From Auanema rhodensis (Eukaryota > Nematoda > Chromadorea > Rhabditida > Rhabditidae), in the NCBI GenBank assembly GCA_964057225.1, contig OZ059896.1:18286501-18350500 (forward strand): DNA of 64,000 nucleotides. Reading direction: 5' to 3'. The notes below the pieces were generated by a model. The model had not been told where the DNA came from, made no database searches, and saw only the letters and a list, made by a program, of their open reading frames with translations. Position numbers and translations under genes: made by a program. This document shows, in pieces, positions 11,475-22,700 of this stretch (position 1 is its first letter; every line of letters begins with the position of its first letter).

Positions 11475-13795
11475 ATGATTCCTTCTGAATCATATGCTGT
11501 ATTATCAGATTTTCTTTTTGAAAATCTGGATACTTTGCGAGCACATTTCAACAGAAAATGCTCTGCATTAGAATCCTGGCAGGTATTTTGCACCCTTTTA
11601 TAAAAAAAGGTTGAACATTTACTTTCAGTTAGTATTTTATAGTATTTCATTCTCTTTGTTCATTTCTTGGTTTTTCAAACTTTTATCATCAGATGATTCT
11701 TTTTTGTCGCGATTCAGGTACATTTTCAATTTTATAATTTATGTTTGTTCTGTTTTTTAGAAAGTTAGCTTATCATGGCTTGAGAAGCTTACCATGGGTG
11801 AAAAGAAGACATCTCGCCAATTTAACCAAACTTCGTGATGAAGTTGATGAAGAAACTCATCAATGGGATAAGGTATCATTCAATTACTTTGTTTACTATA
11901 CCCTTTTGTAACTTGTATAGATTCGAGATTTTTACAAGTTTCTCCCCGAACGACCGCTAGGGAATGAAGAAATTATGGCTGAAGCTCGACAATATGCTGC
12001 TCTAGGGGAGCGAAGATATATGGAACACTATGATCCTAAAACCAAAACGGAAGATTTAAAGTTATCCTCACAGGTTTCTTTTTAAAAATTGTATATTACT
12101 TATGATCAATGCTTTAGATTTACGAACTATTTTCTCATACAGATCCCCATCGTTCTGATGCTTTCCCAGGAAATAGGAAAATGGAATCTGAGGTAAGTCG
12201 GTATTTGTATTTGTAAATTTTTGTTTTTTCTCAAAGATTTTACGTATGTGTTGCTCCATGTTCCATGGTGGTACGGAATCTTGCGGTGTTGTTGCTGGTG
12301 GTGGTACCGAAGCTACTTTACTTGCTTGCTTAGGTATTTTCAATTTTTCCTATTCAGACATATTAATATTTCAGCTTATCGTAATAGAGCGATTAGTAAA
12401 GGAATTGAAAGACCTGAGATCATTGCACCAGTAACTGCTCATGCATCGTTAGAAAAATGCGTATCTTTATTTGGTATGAAGATACATAGAATTCCTGTTG
12501 ATGAGAACGATAAAGTTGATCCCGATGTACTGAAATCTTATATTAATAGGAATACATGCATGGTGCATACATATTACTCGTAAAGTCTGCCATTATTGAT
12601 CCTGTTCTTCCAGATCGTAGCTTCTGCCCCAAACCACATTACTGGAACCACTGACCCCATTGAAAAGTTATCCGCGGTCTGCGGTAAAAAAAAACTTTTT
12701 TTTTTCAATTATACATTTTAGATTGCTATGGCCAGACGAATTCCGTTACATGTTGATGCTACTTTGGGTGGATTTATTATTCCATTTATGGAATATTGCG
12801 ATTTAAACAATAAAACTATAGATTTTCGATTGCCTGGAGTAACCTCAATAGCTGTGGATCTACACCGAGTAATATTTTGAAGAATCTTCGCACAACTCTT
12901 TATATATTTTTCTTAGTATGGCCAATGTCCTCGATCTTGTTCCGTACTCATGTACCGTAACAGTTCCTTTATTCGCTATCAGTTCTTCTCTAATCCATTT
13001 TGGGCCGGAGGCTTGTATGCGACACCTACATTGGCAGGAGGACGAGATGGAGGAGCCGTAGCATCAGCCTGGGCTACAATGCTTCGCAAGGTTTTTTTTA
13101 ACCCTATGTTTAAAATATGTGCTATTATAATATCAGGGACGAAGCGGATATATGGATGCATGTATGCGTGTTGTAGAAGGTACACATAGTTTAGCTGAAC
13201 TTCTGACTGGAGTAGAAGGAGTTGAGCTTAAAGGCAGTGCCGATATATGCGTTGTCGCTTTCACGTGCAAAAACATTAATGTTCACGCTTTGGTTGATCG
13301 AATGACACGAAAAGTATTCACAGTGGCGATTTTTCTTCCTTTATCTTGCTTGTTTCAGGGGTGGCACGTGGATGCTTTAATGTCACCAAGTGCTGCGCGA
13401 GTTCCAGTTACGTTATCTATGTGTGAAGATGGAGTGCTGGAAGCGTTTGCGAATGATGTTAGTCAGTCTATAAATTTCTTGAAGGAGAACCCAAGTTGGG
13501 TAAAAAGCAGCAAACTCGCCTCTTTCTACAATATGCTAAAAACAGTAATAGTTTTTCCTTTAATCTAATTATTGGCGTTTCTTTTGAGGTGACTGATCAA
13601 TCAATCTTGGACGAATTAGCACTTATTCGATTGGAATCTCACTACAGCATCCCTCAGTCATTAGACCGCCGTCCTCAAAAAACTTTAAGCGTTGAAGGCA
13701 GAAAAATGAGCATGATAGGGGCAGGGGATACTTATAAGCAACTTCAAGAATTGCGAGCTCGTTATGCGGTTTCAAAAAACGAAGACGCGAAATAG
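11475..13795 (+). CDS. Sphingosine-1-phosphate lyase-like protein, PLP lysine replaced
   Basis: S1P lyase is a PLP-dependent enzyme of the ER membrane that cleaves sphingosine-1-phosphate. Exons: 11475-11582, 11629-11717, 11761-11872, 11921-12073, 12118-12192, 12237-12333, 12375-12562, 12614-12676, 12722-12868, 12917-13090, 13137-13313, 13359-13544, 13589-13795; 591 residues. It has an N-terminal membrane segment (FYSISFSLFISWFF, about 38-52), then family blocks DAFPGNRKMESEILRM, FHGGTESCG, GGGTEATLLAC, LHVDATLGGFI (the Asp that contacts the PLP ring) and YATPTLAGGRDGG. In the active enzyme the cofactor lysine sits in the sequence D-T-H-K-Y-G. Here the equivalent is DLHRYG, with Arg344 in its place, encoded by the last codon of exon 12722-12868. 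The reading frame is otherwise intact. It may be a catalytically dead paralogue. Aromatic-amino-acid or glutamate decarboxylases are less similar. Confidence 0.93.
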
Positions 13796-14159
13796 TCACT
13801 ATACTTCTTTTGCTTCTCTGACTAAGCTGATCATAGTTGTCTAACAGGTTTTTTTCTTCGTCATGTTCTTCGCCAAAGCATCATCATTTTCAACGTTCAG
13901 ACGCTAACTTTATAGCGATTACATCTGCTATTTGTATATAATTTTCTTCACTTTTATATAGTAGTTGTATATTTTTTTGTATATGTATGTTTGTCAAAGC
14001 AGGTCTTCAAAAAAAACAGTAGTAAATAGATTTTCATGGCTGTTATTTTCAATTGCACTCCCTAAGGTCCTATCAGCTTTATCATACTTGTCATTTGTTG
14101 TTTTCTATCAATTTTGACAACTTCAAAACCCTTTTTTGTCATTTTTCAGTTGTTATGTG

Positions 14160-14727
14160 ATGTGGAAGTGGACTGCGCAAACGTACAACGTCACAGCTAT
14201 TATATTACTAGTAATTGCTGGAGTTTTACTACTTCTTCTGTGTACTCTTAGTGTATTTTTTTGTAGAAAAAGGTATGTTAGCTGTTCTTTTTATATAATA
14301 TAGACTACTTAGTCGTTGTAGAAGATCGGATTGGTTTGGTGAATCATCAGTTTTGGCTGCACCTTGGAATGAAAGTTCATGTTATAATGAAGCTTTCGAT
14401 TATGCCGATGAAACAAGTCCCTGGTAAGCTTTTTAAGGTGATAATTCAGCACAATAAATGAGCGTATTAAGGAGAATAGAACAAAGGAGATGCGCTAGAG
14501 AAAAAGAAGTTAGCAGTGATGGAACTACTAAAGTTGATCTCAACTTGCAAAGGTTCCTTTTTTTCCCTATTCCTGATGCAAATGAAAGTTATAGGCTCGA
14601 TCCTTCAGTTGGCGCAGCTTTAGCTGTAGAACAGCTATTAAGAGATAGTTATGTTTTCGATACTCGCCTGATGCCAAAGCCTGAAGCGGATGTTCGTATT
14701 ATTGCAGCCAAAAGGGATTATTTATAG
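14160..14727 (+). CDS. Uncharacterised single-pass membrane protein
   Basis: Exons 14160-14272, 14304-14423, 14472-14727; 162 residues. A short N-terminus with one possible N-glycosylation site (NVT, residues 10-12) precedes one strongly hydrophobic helix (AIILLVIAGVLLLLLCTLSV, about 13-32). A basic cysteine-containing stop-transfer segment (CRKRLLSRCRRS) follows, then an acidic, charged tail of about 115 residues. This suggests a type III or signal-anchor topology with the tail in the cytoplasm. I do not recognise the family. The start follows an ATTTTTCAG acceptor by 10 bases. It lies 364 bases after the lyase-like gene on the same strand and could be a last member of the same cluster. Confidence 0.75.
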
Positions 14728-14983
14728 CCTTCTATTATACATTTTTGTACAGATTGTTCATGTTATATTCCTGATACGGGTAATATTGAAGAAATGTAAA
14801 CTCACAGCATGCCATTTATAACATTTTCTCCTATACAGGTATCACCATATACGTAGTGTTCAATAGACCTTATGAGATAAATTTTATAATTTCTCACAAA
14901 TTGTTTCAATGAGCATAAGCGACATACAGCAGAATCATAAAATGAGAGATCGCAAAGAAGCATAAATTCGGATGATATCACAA

Positions 14984-15683
14984 CTATGATGACTTAAGCT
15001 CCCACATAACAACAGGGAGGTCTGGACTTAGTCGAGGAATGGCATACTTTTCTTTGCCCTTAAAATTAATTATAGCATAATAAAATACTTAATAAAATAT
15101 AATTAAAAATTTTCAAACTTACTTTGGGTTTGATATTATCGATTACCCTACACAATCTTCTACGGGGGCCAATTAATTTTTCTGTTAAAAACTCATTTGC
15201 AACATCGCCATCTTCATCAACAAATTTAGAACTAAATCCAAGAACATCAATTAATATATCAAATGAGTTATATACCTCTGCGATTCTTTGACTAGAAAGA
15301 TATCCGGAATTACACCTCTTTCTTTTAGTAATTGAGCATATTTGGCCATTAGTTGATCAGATCTAATTTTAGGAGTAGTGACCTAAAAGAGATTAGTTAT
15401 ATCTACAGATTTCTTATACACAAAAACCTTATCATTGGGAGTTTCAGTCACATGCTCTTCTTTCTTTTTTAAACCACTGGAAAATTGCCCCATATCCCTC
15501 GATGCATTGATATCATTTAACGCTAAATGTGAAAATAGTAAAAAACATATCCTGCTCATTTAAAACCGAAAAAAAAAACAAAGCATATAAATCCTAAAAT
15601 TTGTGATAAAGCTTACGTGATTTTTTAAATGGTTTAATTTTTCGAAAAAAATTATGGAATGGCTTGGTCTGCACTAGGGGCAT
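14984..15683 (-). CDS. TUSC2/FUS1 homologue
   Basis: TUSC2 (FUS1) is a small animal protein linked to mitochondrial calcium handling and tumour suppression. Exons in gene order: 15683-15617, 15522-15428, 15382-15276, 15231-15123, 15058-14984; 150 residues against 110 in human. The C-terminal half matches the family: SKFVDEDGDVANEF corresponds to the human segment F-Y-D-E-D-G-D-L-A-H-E-F, followed by RRRLCRVIDNIKPKG and the end PRLSPDLPVVMWEL, equivalent to human P-R-I-H-V-D-F-P-V-I-L-Y-E-V. The N-terminal half is basic and longer than in vertebrates. The start is MPLVQ, so the Gly2 that is myristoylated in vertebrate TUSC2 is absent. Splice sites are all GT-AG. Confidence 0.88.
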
Positions 15684-16625
15684 TTCAGGAAGTTAAGGAA
15701 TAATGATAAGGGAACGAAATAAAAGCATAATAGACCCTGTTTATTAGAAACAGGTTTTAATTTTATACACACATCAAAAGCGGATTATTTAAATTAAAAT
15801 TGTTTCTCGTAATATGTGAATGTTGCGTCAAATGTACACGTAACATTGAAAAGCGAACCAAAATTTAATCTCTAACAATATTAATATTTTAATATATTTG
15901 AAAAAAAAAACAAGTGTATGTAGGTAAAATATTGAAAAGTTAATCAGGTTTTTTACATAGCTAAATTCGTTTATTTTTTTAGCAAATCAAGAGTGAAGCA
16001 GAATTAAGGAAAGAAAATGAAAAATGTGAAAATCATGTGCTTCAATTCGGACGGACTATTCAAATATCGATTACTTAAAACTAGTATTTCCGCAAGTTTG
16101 CGTACTAACGTACTTTTTCAAATTAATTCCCAAAGTGATTTAGTTGAACCTGCATATGTTCTACGATGTGTTGTTAAAAAATGTATTTAGTTTAAAGATT
16201 TTCGATTTTTAGAAGAATTTAAAAAAGTACTTACTTGGAATGTGAAATGTTGCAGCCAAATCTAAAATTAGGCTAGTTGGAGCACGGTTTTATAAGATCT
16301 AATGAGCGTTGTTTTCTTTGAATACTTTCTTAAAGTCAAATGACAAAATGTTATTTTGATGTAATCAGGTGACGTGAACGTTTGTATTCGAATATGAATG
16401 TTTATTTTTACACTAATCTTTAACAATATTATTATTGATTTACACCCGTTTTTCTTTTTGTTTTTTTATTTCATGTGCTTAACATATTTATAATGTTGTT
16501 GAAGTAATACCGCAATATCATACGAGAAGAAACCAGAACAATGCGTTATTGATAATTCATGATACTTAATTGTTAAAACAGTTTCACTATTCTTTCCATT
16601 CATATATGGATATAAAAAATAAAAG
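15684..16625. other. Intergenic region between two minus-strand genes
   Basis: AT-rich sequence between the start of the TUSC2 homologue and the end of the UGT gene. It contains one copy of a degenerate repeat (16345-16411, listed separately). No exon or RNA gene was seen. Confidence 0.4.
16345..16411 (+). repeat. Degenerate direct repeat, left copy (flanks UGT)
   Basis: The best block runs from TGACGTGAACGTTTGTATT (from 16370) to GAATGTTTATTT (to 16408). It resembles 19267-19306 in the same orientation (TGACGTGAGCGGTTGTATT ... GAATGTTTATTT), with weaker similarity for about 25 bases before it. The two copies bracket the UGT gene. Confidence 0.45.
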
Positions 16626-18800
16626 TTATTCAATTTTTGATTTTTTTGTTCCTAAACATAATCTATAGCATTTCCTGATGATGAAAATCACGGCACATAA
16701 GATTGATATAACACTAAACAGTACAAAACACAGTACATCTATTAAATAATATTGGAAGAAGTTTAGATGGCGAGCGTTTGATTCCAAGTTTGGGATTCTG
16801 CCAACCCTGGATCATATTAATTATTATTTTTTTTGTCTCAAATCTTACTTTCCAGCAAATTCTACATATTTTATCAGAGTGGCTTTTCCATTGTTTGGAC
16901 TGTTTTTGAGGATGAATGATAAATTTTCAGCATCTTGCTTATATCTAAAAGGTATAAGATATCACAGTTCAAATATGGAGAATCTACTTAGGATTTTCGA
17001 GTATTGTTTTAATAGCTTGGTGTAGTTCGTCTTCTTTCGCTAAAACGTTTTTTTCTAAAGCTAATGATCCTCCATATCTGGATATCATTGCAGCATTAAC
17101 TTGTTGATCACCAAATAGAGGTATCTGAATTTCAATAACACTACGAAAATTCAGAAGCATTTATTATTTTTATAAAGATATAATATAAACTTACAAACAG
17201 TGCAGGTTTGCCTAAATAAGCTACTTCGGTAGTACTTCCAAGTCCACCATGAGTTATGAAAAGTGTAAGACGAGGATCACTGAGAAGAAGCAACTGTGGT
17301 ACCCATTTCACCAAATAAACATTAGGGAGGTGTTCGCAGATGGTAGAATGCTCTTCATATTTCCAGATAAAAGTTACATCTTCCATTTTTTCGAATACGG
17401 ATATGAGAGATTTTCTGAAGAGAAGTCAGTCCAGTCGCTTGCATATTTTATTTTACTTGTACTCTTCGGGCATATCTTTACCTTTAGCCATGGTGCCAAA
17501 AGAAACCAAAACATTCGTTTTTCGCTTGCTCAGAATTATATCGAAATCCTGGAAGTTGACAAATTGAAAGTTGAACTAATAACATTCGTGAAACATACGC
17601 CTAGAGTTTCATTAGCTTGTATGGTCATATCAGTAACAATGCCACCTATTTCAATAGTTTTTTTATTAATAGGTCTTGGGAAAGAGAGGTAGGGGTGAGC
17701 GTTAGTGAAAATGTATGAAACTTCACCCATTAAATCCTGAATATTTTTTTCTTATAAAACGATGAACAAATATAATAACCAAATACGTTTTGAAATCATC
17801 TCCTAATATTTCTTTAATTACAGCTTCTTCCCCATATAATATCCTTTTGCAAAAAAGTTTACCAAGTACAAACTGTATGCCATTTGACACACGGTCCAAG
17901 AAATCAAGTTTGGTGGATCCTGTAAACATAGATCCAGGAACAAAACTAGGAAAGATAGGCTCTCCTAAAATAAAATGAAAGTTAAAAATTTGTTTTCACC
18001 TAAGGGATTACCGATAAATTCTGATACCATTTCAACATAACCTGTAGAAAGGGCTCCTATTGTAACTGGAATTTCCAAATGTTCGAAAATTGCTGAAAGA
18101 AAAAAAAAGAAAATGAAGATAATTTTTGAATGATAAGTACCGAAAGGGCATACGGAGGTGGGTTCGGCTATCCCTATATCAAACTTTCTTTTTTTAATAT
18201 AATTTAAGAGGTGCTCGTTCGAAAGAAGACCTTAATATTGTGGCAATTAGAATATTACTTCCAAGCTGTAACTTACTTTTACAGTTTTTAGACATCATAA
18301 TAGTAATATTGTTAAAAAACTGAAAAAAAGGATTCAAAAATATTTGATAAAAAGTGCTATTATACATTCATCATAGTTAATGGGTTTTGATTCGTGCTCC
18401 ATAGCTCCCTCATCAAAATTTCACGACCTTGTTCCATAAGATCATATATGGATTGATCTGATGGAATCAAATGAACATCTTTTGTTTTTGTTACACCAGT
18501 TTTCGTCAAACTTTTATCCAAAATAGGGCTGATAACAGTCTGTTAAGAAATCATAAATATCGTTTGAATTGTAAAAATGTACTCACAACATCGTGGCCTC
18601 TTTCAGTCAAAGTGTCTGCTATTTTCCCTAGATAATTTGAGTGTGAATGGGCAAAGATTGGTGAATATATAGCAATTTTAAGAGGTTCGCCAAGTGCAAC
18701 ATGAGTAATTACTAAACAGTGATTAAAAGAAAAAAGTAAAGAACGAAAACATACCAGTTATATACAGAGAACATAATGTAAATATTGAAATATACTTCAT
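16626..18800 (-). CDS. UDP-glycosyltransferase (UGT family)
   Basis: UGTs conjugate sugars from UDP-sugar donors to small lipophilic molecules in the ER lumen and serve in detoxification. Exons in gene order: 18800-18755, 18711-18587, 18539-18366, 18319-18277, 18230-18141, 18092-18000, 17964-17780, 17736-17599, 17548-17457, 17414-17195, 17124-16988, 16944-16849, 16806-16626; 539 residues, the usual length. The parts are a signal peptide (MKYISIFTLCSLYITVITHV), an acceptor-binding half with GERGHDV-like ERGHDV, the donor signature (VKWVPQLLLLSDPR ... FITHGGLGSTTE ... PLFGDQQVNA), IPNLESNARHLNFFQYY, one C-terminal membrane helix (FVLFSVISILCAVIFII) and a basic cytoplasmic tail ending TKKSKIE. 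The histidine in ITHGG and the DQ pair that bind the nucleotide sugar are present. It appears functional. Confidence 0.94.
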
Positions 18801-19767
18801 AACTTTGTGTATTTATCAGTTCATCAAGACTCGAAAGTCTTAATTGATTTTGTTCAAATTATCAAGTTGGTTTTTTGATTGTCTTCAATTTTTCTCGAGA
18901 TCTTGCGTACATTTTCTGAGCAGAGCTCAAGGCTGGTGCTGAACATTTGAACATCTCAGAAACTATCTCGTTGAAAAAATAAATGAACTTGCTTTTATCG
19001 GCGATTTTAGGTTATGAAAGTTGATATATGCTATTTTGAAGTTTTGTGGTGTTTTGATCGGCTTCTTTAATACAAGCGAGCTGATCTGTAAATTAAATGC
19101 TTAAGAGGTTTTTAGCTTATTCTTAAGCATTAGTCCACGTGTTTAGCTTGTTTAAGTATTCAAAAATAAAGGTTTTATCAGATCGGATCAACATTATGTT
19201 TTTTTAAATTGACTTTATTTAGAATAGTGAAATGGCGTACGTTATGTTACTTTCGGGTAGTACAGATGACGTGAGCGGTTGTATTTTAATTCGAATGTTT
19301 ATTTATATAAATTATCTACTGACATTTCAACTTCGTGTCTAAAAATGAATTCAAATATGAAAAAAAATAATATAATTAAGATCAAGCACAAATTTAAAAA
19401 AATACAATAAAATAGATGTTCTTATAAAGTTATCATTAATCAATTCATCTATTTATATTGTAGGAGAAATACTACAAAAGGTTATTAATAAATTGTTTGT
19501 ATAAAAATATTTCAGACTTATGACGAAAGCATTTATTAATTTCTCTCAAATAAACATATCCAGAAATAGTGTAGTATAGCTCCATTACTTAAATGAATCT
19601 GTATGATTACATACTGGATTTAGAGCTAATCAGATAAGAATATCCATAAAAATGATGCTTGATTCTCAGTGAGCACGAGGCATTCGCCAGAATGCAGACA
19701 CCTGTCTATTGTTTCCTTTAACAAATTGTTCTTGAACTAATTTTCTATTCTATCTTTTGCAGGTAAA
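18801..19767. other. Divergent intergenic region, UGT and guanylate cyclase
   Basis: Probable promoter region for both genes, AT-rich, with the right copy of the UGT-flanking repeat. A TCTTTTGCAG acceptor ends at 19762, five bases before the cyclase start, and could be a trans-splice or 5' UTR splice site. Confidence 0.4.
19240..19307 (+). repeat. Degenerate direct repeat, right copy (flanks UGT)
   Basis: Partner of 16345-16411 in the same orientation, about 440 bases upstream of the UGT start. Longest shared blocks are TGACGTGA, TTGTATT and GAATGTTTATTT. Confidence 0.45.
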
Positions 19768-22700
19768 ATGGCTTTCATATGGCAGCCTGGTTCATTCCGT
19801 GAACTCTTTTTGTTTTTATTGTGTGTTGGCTTATCTTCTCAGATTTTTGAAAATTCTTCGGACACAACAAGCAACTTCACCACATATAGCGAGAAAAGTG
19901 AAGCTGATAATGTTGCTAATGAAGGATTCCAGCTGCTTCAAGTTGCGAAAGATATTCCAATATTTCCAACACAGTTCCCTATAGAGCAAAAGAATAACAG
20001 GCTACTTCTCAACTCTAGAGTTCGTCGCCAAGAAAAATCTTCTTACACCCAATTCGATTCCCAAACAAAACTGGAAGTTAACAAGGAAAATCGTAAAGTT
20101 ATTCGTATTGGTCATCTTGGAGCTGTTGGTTAGTAACCAATATTAAAATAATTGTTTTTTAATTAATTAAAATATTTTTGAAATTATTCTTCAGGAATTA
20201 TGCCAAATGATGTAAAAATTTTGAATGCAAGTAGAATGGAACTAATTGAGCTCGGTATAATTGGAGAAAACATTGAATTTGAGTTAGTTGTCTAAGCAGT
20301 TTATAACAACTTGAATTTGTTTCAGAATAATCTCGCGCTCCACATGTTCTGAATCTTACGAAGGCGTGGCTGTTGCTGCTGAACTGTACCACGTGCATCA
20401 AGTGCGTTGCTTTATTGGACCTTATTGTTCAGCTGGTTTGTTTGGAATAGGAAGTTCTTCGAAAACTTAAAATTAAGAATTGGAATCTGTGGTTAAAATG
20501 TCCACATTTTGGAATATTCCAATTATATCTTATTCATCTACCAGTAATAGTCTAACAGATAGGAACCTTTATAAGACGTTGGCACGAATTTCCTCCAAAA
20601 ACATTAATGCAATTGCAGAAGCTACAATCGCTTTATTACAACATTACAAATGGTACAAAGTATGTTTTGTCCGTAAAATGAAAATAATATTATTTGATAA
20701 TGAAAATTAATATAATTATAACAACCAGGTTGCGATTGCAACGAATACTGGAACTGAGGCTTACGATCGTGTCCAAATTTTCGAAGAAATCATGCACCGT
20801 GTTGGTATTACGGTAATTAAAAAGGTTGTCTTCATAAACTTCAGATTGTTTTTATACTATCTTGGTTTATTCTAGATTATGGTGGAGGAGGTTGCTACAG
20901 CAAATGATATGGTAAACTCAGGACTTCTTCATGATCTTGCTAATTCTGCCCGAAGTTCGTAGAAATACATATACATTTAAACTTTCAAATCAACTATACA
21001 AAAAGTAAAAAAGATTATCTAATCATAATCTCAAGTAAAAATCCTCCAATAATCTCAATCGCCAATTGCTCACAACTAATGTGTATTTTGATAAGGTTTA
21101 GCAGGATATCTGAGATATAATAAGCAAGAGCCGTCGCTATTAAGCGGATATGCTTAACTACAGTATTAAATCCTCTTTAAAATAGAGAAATATATGATTA
21201 CTTAGAGAATGTGATTAAGTCATAATAAAGAAACGGATAAGTTCATATTTCAGTCGTAATATGCATTTTTTCATCAACTCGTGAATTATCCAAAGAGTTT
21301 ATGAAAGCTACTGCAATGATGCAAACCAATACTCCAGAATTTGCTTACATTATCCCATGGATGCAATCGGGTACAAAGGTGTTAAATAAAATTTAAACTA
21401 TAAATCTCAATTAGAACATTCTTCAGGATATCTCTCCTTGGATAGGGTCTGACGGTGAGATGTTGCAGCAGGTCAAAGATCATTATGCTAACGCCATCAT
21501 AGTAAGTTATAGACAACAGTTTAAAAATAGACAATGACAAGGGCTTAAAATTAACATAAAACACCGGTTGTGTTCATGTGAACGTTACCGGAGAGTTCAA
21601 CTCCAATCGAATTAAAATCGAAAAACCAAATTTAGAGAAGAAAAAAATAATAAAATAAACGATTGAATTTAATCAATATTCCAGTTATGTTTATTATATT
21701 TATAGGTTGATGATGTTAACGGCTTCGATGACGTCTTTGTAACCAGTTTTTTGGAAAAAGTAGAGAAATACGGAATTAAGAAAGAAGATTTAGATTTGGT
21801 TTGTTATTCATTTTTTTAATATTGAATGAATGAATTGGTTTAGAGTAATATATATGGCTACATACATCTTTATGATTCTTTGAAGCTTTATGCTTTGGCT
21901 ATAAGAAAAACTTTAAATGAATCTGGTAATGAAGCATATGTTACAAATGGACAATATATTTGGAATGAAATGCGAAGAGCCACATTTGAAGGTTATCTGA
22001 TTTGAATTTTTATTAACTAAAATATATTTTTCTAGGAGTTGTAACAAGATTAGATAAGGAAGAAAATGGATTACATGTAAACGGGGCAGTTGGGACTGTT
22101 CTAATGGATGATCTAGCTGATCGTGCTCCTATGTTTGCTGCTTTCTTTATTTCTCCAAAGAGGTGAAAGAAATTCTCTCTAGTAGATCAGAAATACTTTT
22201 GCTTCAGAGATACTGTTATCAAAATGGTTACGATGGAAAGTGAACTTATACCAAATTGCGATGGCTTGAAAAATCGATCTGGTTGTTTAGCTTTAGTGAG
22301 ATTGCACCTAAGACAACCTTACCACAAAATTATTCTTTATAGAATATAACCGATATCATTCGAGATTTTTGGAATTCTGATGATGGAGCAATGCCATTAG
22401 ATGAACCTTTATGTGGTTTCCGTGGACAAAATTGTTCCTATTTCTTGGAAATAATAATTGGTGTTTCTGCTCTTGTTGCACTTCTTGCTGTAATAGGTGC
22501 TTTTATTATGTATAGAATATTGTAAGTTGTATGATACTTTTCACAATATTCACTTAACATACTTCAGGGAGCAGCGTGCATTAGATAAGATGCCTTGGAG
22601 AACATTCCACGATGATTTACAGTTCATTGATGAGGAACAGGTTAAATCAATGGTATACTTAATTTATTATAAGATTAGAGTGAAACAATGAAAATCTAGA

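Noticed and set aside
17249-17692. 147-codon plus-strand frame over the UGT gene
   Set aside because: Antisense to UGT exons that match the family in detail; it also spans UGT introns.
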